Shown here piece by piece: positions 61,380 through 64,000 of a DNA stretch of 64,000 nt. The DNA comes from Herbaspirillum sp. meg3. GTDB lineage: Bacteria > Pseudomonadota > Gammaproteobacteria > Burkholderiales > Burkholderiaceae_D. The stretch is from positions 4,836,001 through 4,900,000 of the forward strand of contig NZ_CP022736.1 of NCBI RefSeq assembly GCF_002257565.1. Direction: 5' to 3'. How positions within the stretch are numbered: position 1 is the stretch's first letter; each line of letters starts with the position of its first letter. The notes beneath the pieces were generated by a model that made no database searches, was not told where the DNA came from, and saw nothing but the letters and a program-made list of their open reading frames with translations. The translations under genes and the position numbers were made by a program.

Positions 61380-63296
61380 TCAAGAAAATCCAAAGCGTCG
61401 CGGTAGCCACAAACTCAGATCCGGCCAGACGATGATCACGATCAGCGTGACCAGCAGCATGGCCAGATATTTCAGATACGGTTTCACTACATCCTGCAGG
61501 CGCACCTGTGCGATGGCGCAGGTCGCATACATCCCCAGTCCGAACGGCGGCGAGAATAAACCGATACCCATCGAAATCACCAGGATGATGGCGAAGTGCA
61601 GCGGATTGTAGCCAAGCTGCACCGCAATCGGCGTCAGCAAAGGGCCGAAAATGATCAGTGCCGGGGCACCTTCCAGCACCGCACCGAACAAGATCAGCGC
61701 CAAAACAGAAATGAGGATAAACATCCAGCGGCCGTAATCATGCGCCAGGCTCACCATCAATTCGGCCAGCGCATGCGGGATCTGCTCCACCGTCAGGGCA
61801 TACGCCACGCTGCTGGCCGCTGCCACGATGAACAGCACCATACCCGACATTGAGGCCGCGTCGACGAACAGTTTCACCAGCACCTTGCGATTGAGCTCGC
61901 GGAAGGCCAGCCAGCCGACCACGATCGCATACACCACGGCAAACGAGGAAATCTCCGTTGATGTCGCTACGCCGGAAGCCACTCCCTTGCCGATCATCAC
62001 GATCATGATCAGGCCCACCAGCGCGCCGCCGATCAGCTTGCCTAGCGGACGCGGCTTGATGAACACCACACTGACATCGACTTTACGTCCGGTGTAATAA
62101 GCGAGAATACTCAAGGCGATCGCCATCGCCAGCGCCGGCAGAATCCCGGCTAAGAACAAGCCGCCTATCGACAGATTGGCGACGAAGCCGAGGATGATCA
62201 TGTTGATGCAAGGCGGGATGGTCTCCGCCATGATGGCCGAGGCAGCCAGCAAGCCTGCCGCCTCGTTCGGATTCTGTCTGGTCTGGCGCACCGCCGGCAT
62301 CAGGATACCGCCCACGGCAGCGACGTCGGCCAGCTTGGAGCCCGACACGCCCGAGAAGAACGCCATCGCCGTCACCATGATCAGATTCAGGCCGCCGCGC
62401 AGCCGACCGAACATGCGCAGCAGCAGCTCGATCAGGCGCGACGACATGCCGTTGCACTCCATGACCATGCCCGCCAGGATGAAGAAGGGGACCGCCAGCA
62501 TAACGAAGTGGTCGGTGCCTGCGGCAACCTGCTGGGCAAACACCATCACCGACAAGGACGGCTCCAGCAAGAAAAACATCAGCGCGCCAAAGGTCAGCGA
62601 AAACGCAATCGGCACACCCGCTACCAGGCAAAACAGGAAGCCAAACAGCAAGACGTGCATCGGTCGCAGCGCATGATCAGGCCAGAACGTCTGCAAGGCC
62701 AATACGGCGCCAACCACCGCCACACCAAGCAAGCCCGATACCAGCGCATGACGGCCGAACTTCTTCAGCGCATGCGTCATGGCAAAGACCGACAACAAGA
62801 GACTGCCGATCAACACCGGCAAAACAAAAATCGTCTGCGGCAAACCCGAGGGCGTGGTCTGGTCGTTGGAGATTTCAAGCAGCAGCCAGGTCGTATAGGC
62901 CAGCGACATGGCGACGAAGGCGATCACCCAGTCACACAGGCGCAGGATATAGGGCAGCCATGATTTCGGAAAAATCCCGCGCAGGCTGTCGATGCCGACG
63001 TGACGGCTGCGGCCCAGCACGCTGGCCGCGCCAAAGAACACCAACGTGATCATCAGCGCGCGCGCTACCTCTTCCGACCACTCCAGCGGATCGTGCAGAG
63101 CGTAGCGCCAGACCACCGAAAAGAACACTACCAGCACATCCACCGCCAGCACCGCCGCCGAGGTCAGTTCCAGCACACGTTGCAGGCGCGGATAGTCCAC
63201 CGCGTCGTTGGGCGAGGCATGCAGCGAGCGGATCGCGTTCTCGATTTCTGCGGTTTCTTCAGCCGGCGTCAGCGGCGCAGTCATTGTCTTCATCAT
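61380..63296 (-). CDS. Fused TRAP transporter permease (DctQ-DctM)
   Basis: A 638-residue inner-membrane protein that joins the small (DctQ, about 1-195, four spans) and large (DctM, about 200-638, about 12 spans) TRAP subunits. DctM landmarks include FMLAVPFFILAGMVMECNG, GVSGSKLADVAAVGGILMPAV and ETIPPCINMIILG. It would move an organic acid with Na+ using the binding protein encoded 31 bp upstream. The start MMKTMTAPLTPAEE gives a normal cytoplasmic N-terminus; Met2 or Met5 are alternatives. Confidence 0.93.
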   Translation of the reverse strand: MMKTMTAPLTPAEETAEIENAIRSLHASPNDAVDYPRLQRVLELTSAAVLAVDVLVVFFSVVWRYALHDPLEWSEEVARALMITLVFFGAASVLGRSRHVGIDSLRGIFPKSWLPYILRLCDWVIAFVAMSLAYTTWLLLEISNDQTTPSGLPQTIFVLPVLIGSLLLSVFAMTHALKKFGRHALVSGLLGVAVVGAVLALQTFWPDHALRPMHVLLFGFLFCLVAGVPIAFSLTFGALMFFLLEPSLSVMVFAQQVAAGTDHFVMLAVPFFILAGMVMECNGMSSRLIELLLRMFGRLRGGLNLIMVTAMAFFSGVSGSKLADVAAVGGILMPAVRQTRQNPNEAAGLLAASAIMAETIPPCINMIILGFVANLSIGGLFLAGILPALAMAIALSILAYYTGRKVDVSVVFIKPRPLGKLIGGALVGLIMIVMIGKGVASGVATSTEISSFAVVYAIVVGWLAFRELNRKVLVKLFVDAASMSGMVLFIVAAASSVAYALTVEQIPHALAELMVSLAHDYGRWMFILISVLALILFGAVLEGAPALIIFGPLLTPIAVQLGYNPLHFAIILVISMGIGLFSPPFGLGMYATCAIAQVRLQDVVKPYLKYLAMLLVTLIVIIVWPDLSLWLPRRFGFS

Positions 63297-63327
63297 GGCT
63301 TCCTTTGACTACAGATTCGGCAAGACA

Positions 63328-64000
63328 TCAGCCGCGCATAGCGACGATCTCGTCGACCACCGGTTTGACTGCCGGATACTGTGTGGTGAACTCGCCCCAC
63401 AGCGGCGCCACGTCTTTGCGCAGCGCTTCACGATCGACCGTGGAGACGGTCAGGCCCAGGCCCTTGAGTTTTTCAAAGGCGTCGCGCTCCATGTCGGCGG
63501 CACGCTGGCGTTGATACATCGTCGCTTCGGTGGCGGCATCGAGGAAGGCTTTCTGTAGATCGGCAGGGATCTTGGCGAAGGAGCGCTTGCCGATCACCGG
63601 TGTTTGCGGGTTGTAGATATGCTGGGTCAGCGCACAGTATTTGGCGACTTCGAAAAACTTGCCCGCCAGCGCCGTCGGCGCATCATGCTCAAAACCGTCA
63701 ACTACACCGGTCTGCAGCGAAGTGTAGATTTCACCGAAAGGTATCGGCGTCGGCACCGCGCCCATATAACGCAAGGTGCTGACGAAATTTTTTACCGGCA
63801 GCACGCGGATCTTGGTGCCCTTGAGTTCCGCCACGCTACGCACCGGATTCTTGGTGAATACATTGCGCGCACCCAGTGAATACGCCCAGCCCAACACCTG
63901 CACGCCGATGCGGTCAACCATCAGCTTGCTCAGAATGGCGCCGGCTTTGCCATCCAGCGCACGGCCGGAATGGTCGAGGTTGGCGAACAGATAGCCCATG
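63328..64000 (-). CDS. TRAP transporter substrate-binding protein, partial
   Basis: The C-terminal 223-224 residues of a DctP-family periplasmic binding protein; the start and signal peptide lie beyond the window. The conserved Arg of the family that clamps the substrate carboxylate is in TKIRVLPVKNF, and FGEIYTSLQTGVVDGFEHD is the usual lobe-connecting stretch. It is the first visible gene of a TRAP-permease-hydratase cluster; the ligand is probably a carboxylate but is not determined. Confidence 0.92.
   Translation of the reverse strand, partial: MGYLFANLDHSGRALDGKAGAILSKLMVDRIGVQVLGWAYSLGARNVFTKNPVRSVAELKGTKIRVLPVKNFVSTLRYMGAVPTPIPFGEIYTSLQTGVVDGFEHDAPTALAGKFFEVAKYCALTQHIYNPQTPVIGKRSFAKIPADLQKAFLDAATEATMYQRQRAADMERDAFEKLKGLGLTVSTVDREALRKDVAPLWGEFTTQYPAVKPVVDEIVAMRG

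Overview
The window is chromosomal DNA of a betaproteobacterium, most likely an Oxalobacteraceae member close to Herbaspirillum. The reasons are the Burkholderiales-type gene order (dcw cluster, lpxC, secA, argJ and pilBCD-coaE-zapD-yacG in one stretch), the lysine/alanine-rich histone H1-like proteins with the family's typical C-terminus, high GC with GTG/TTG starts, and protein sequences that read as Burkholderiales throughout. The genus is an inference. No prophage, insertion sequence, CRISPR array or secondary-metabolite cluster was seen; this is mainly conserved housekeeping DNA.

Layout. 1-2.0 kb: end of a redoxin gene, a YggT membrane protein and a histone H1-like protein. 2.2-7.3 kb: class Ia ribonucleotide reductase nrdA-nrdB behind a long leader with two NrdR-type boxes. 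7.3-9.1 kb: ampD, a small PP0621-type membrane protein and a YpjD-like cytochrome c assembly protein. 9.2-11.9 kb: an SBP-permease-ATPase ABC importer of the nitrate/sulfonate/taurine class. 12.1-19 kb: ffh, a SWIB-domain basic protein, an exported Cys-containing protein, a lytic transglycosylase, proS, rppH and a CNP1-like exported protein. 19-23.7 kb: proB, obgE, rpmA, rplU, divergent ispB, and tRNA-Pro(CGG). 23.8-30.5 kb: a CorC-type transporter, pilB-pilC-pilD, coaE, zapD, yacG. 30.5-34.5 kb: MutT-type Nudix, DUF815 ATPase, argJ, a DUF2272 lipoprotein and sugE/gdx behind a guanidine-II riboswitch candidate. 34.6-41 kb: secA, an M23 peptidase, dciA, lpxC, a peroxiredoxin. 41.3-59.2 kb: the complete dcw cluster, transcribed leftward in the order mraZ-rsmH-ftsL-ftsI-murE-murF-mraY-murD-ftsW-murG-murC-ddl-ftsQ-ftsA-ftsZ. 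59.2-64 kb: an AT-rich gap, an HU gene, and a TRAP transporter with a 2-keto-4-pentenoate hydratase-type enzyme.

How it works together. The dcw genes make lipid II precursors (MurC-F, Ddl, MraY, MurG), polymerise and cross-link them at the septum (FtsW, FtsI) and build the divisome (FtsZ, FtsA, FtsQ, FtsL). Most junctions in this cluster overlap by 1-4 bases, suggesting translational coupling. ZapD, AmpD, the M23 peptidase and the lytic transglycosylase elsewhere in the window serve the same cell-wall and division programme.

No convincing wholly new system was found. The most unusual things are: MurD carrying about 200 extra low-complexity acidic/alanine-rich residues in its ATPase domain; a PilB lacking the usual N-terminal domain; a guanidine-II (mini-ykkC) riboswitch candidate before sugE; NrdR boxes about 415 bp upstream of nrdA; four 10-bp-spaced MraZ-type boxes before mraZ; and a 130-nt nested inverted-repeat element at the argJ 3' end. 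All calls come from reading the sequence; no database search was run.
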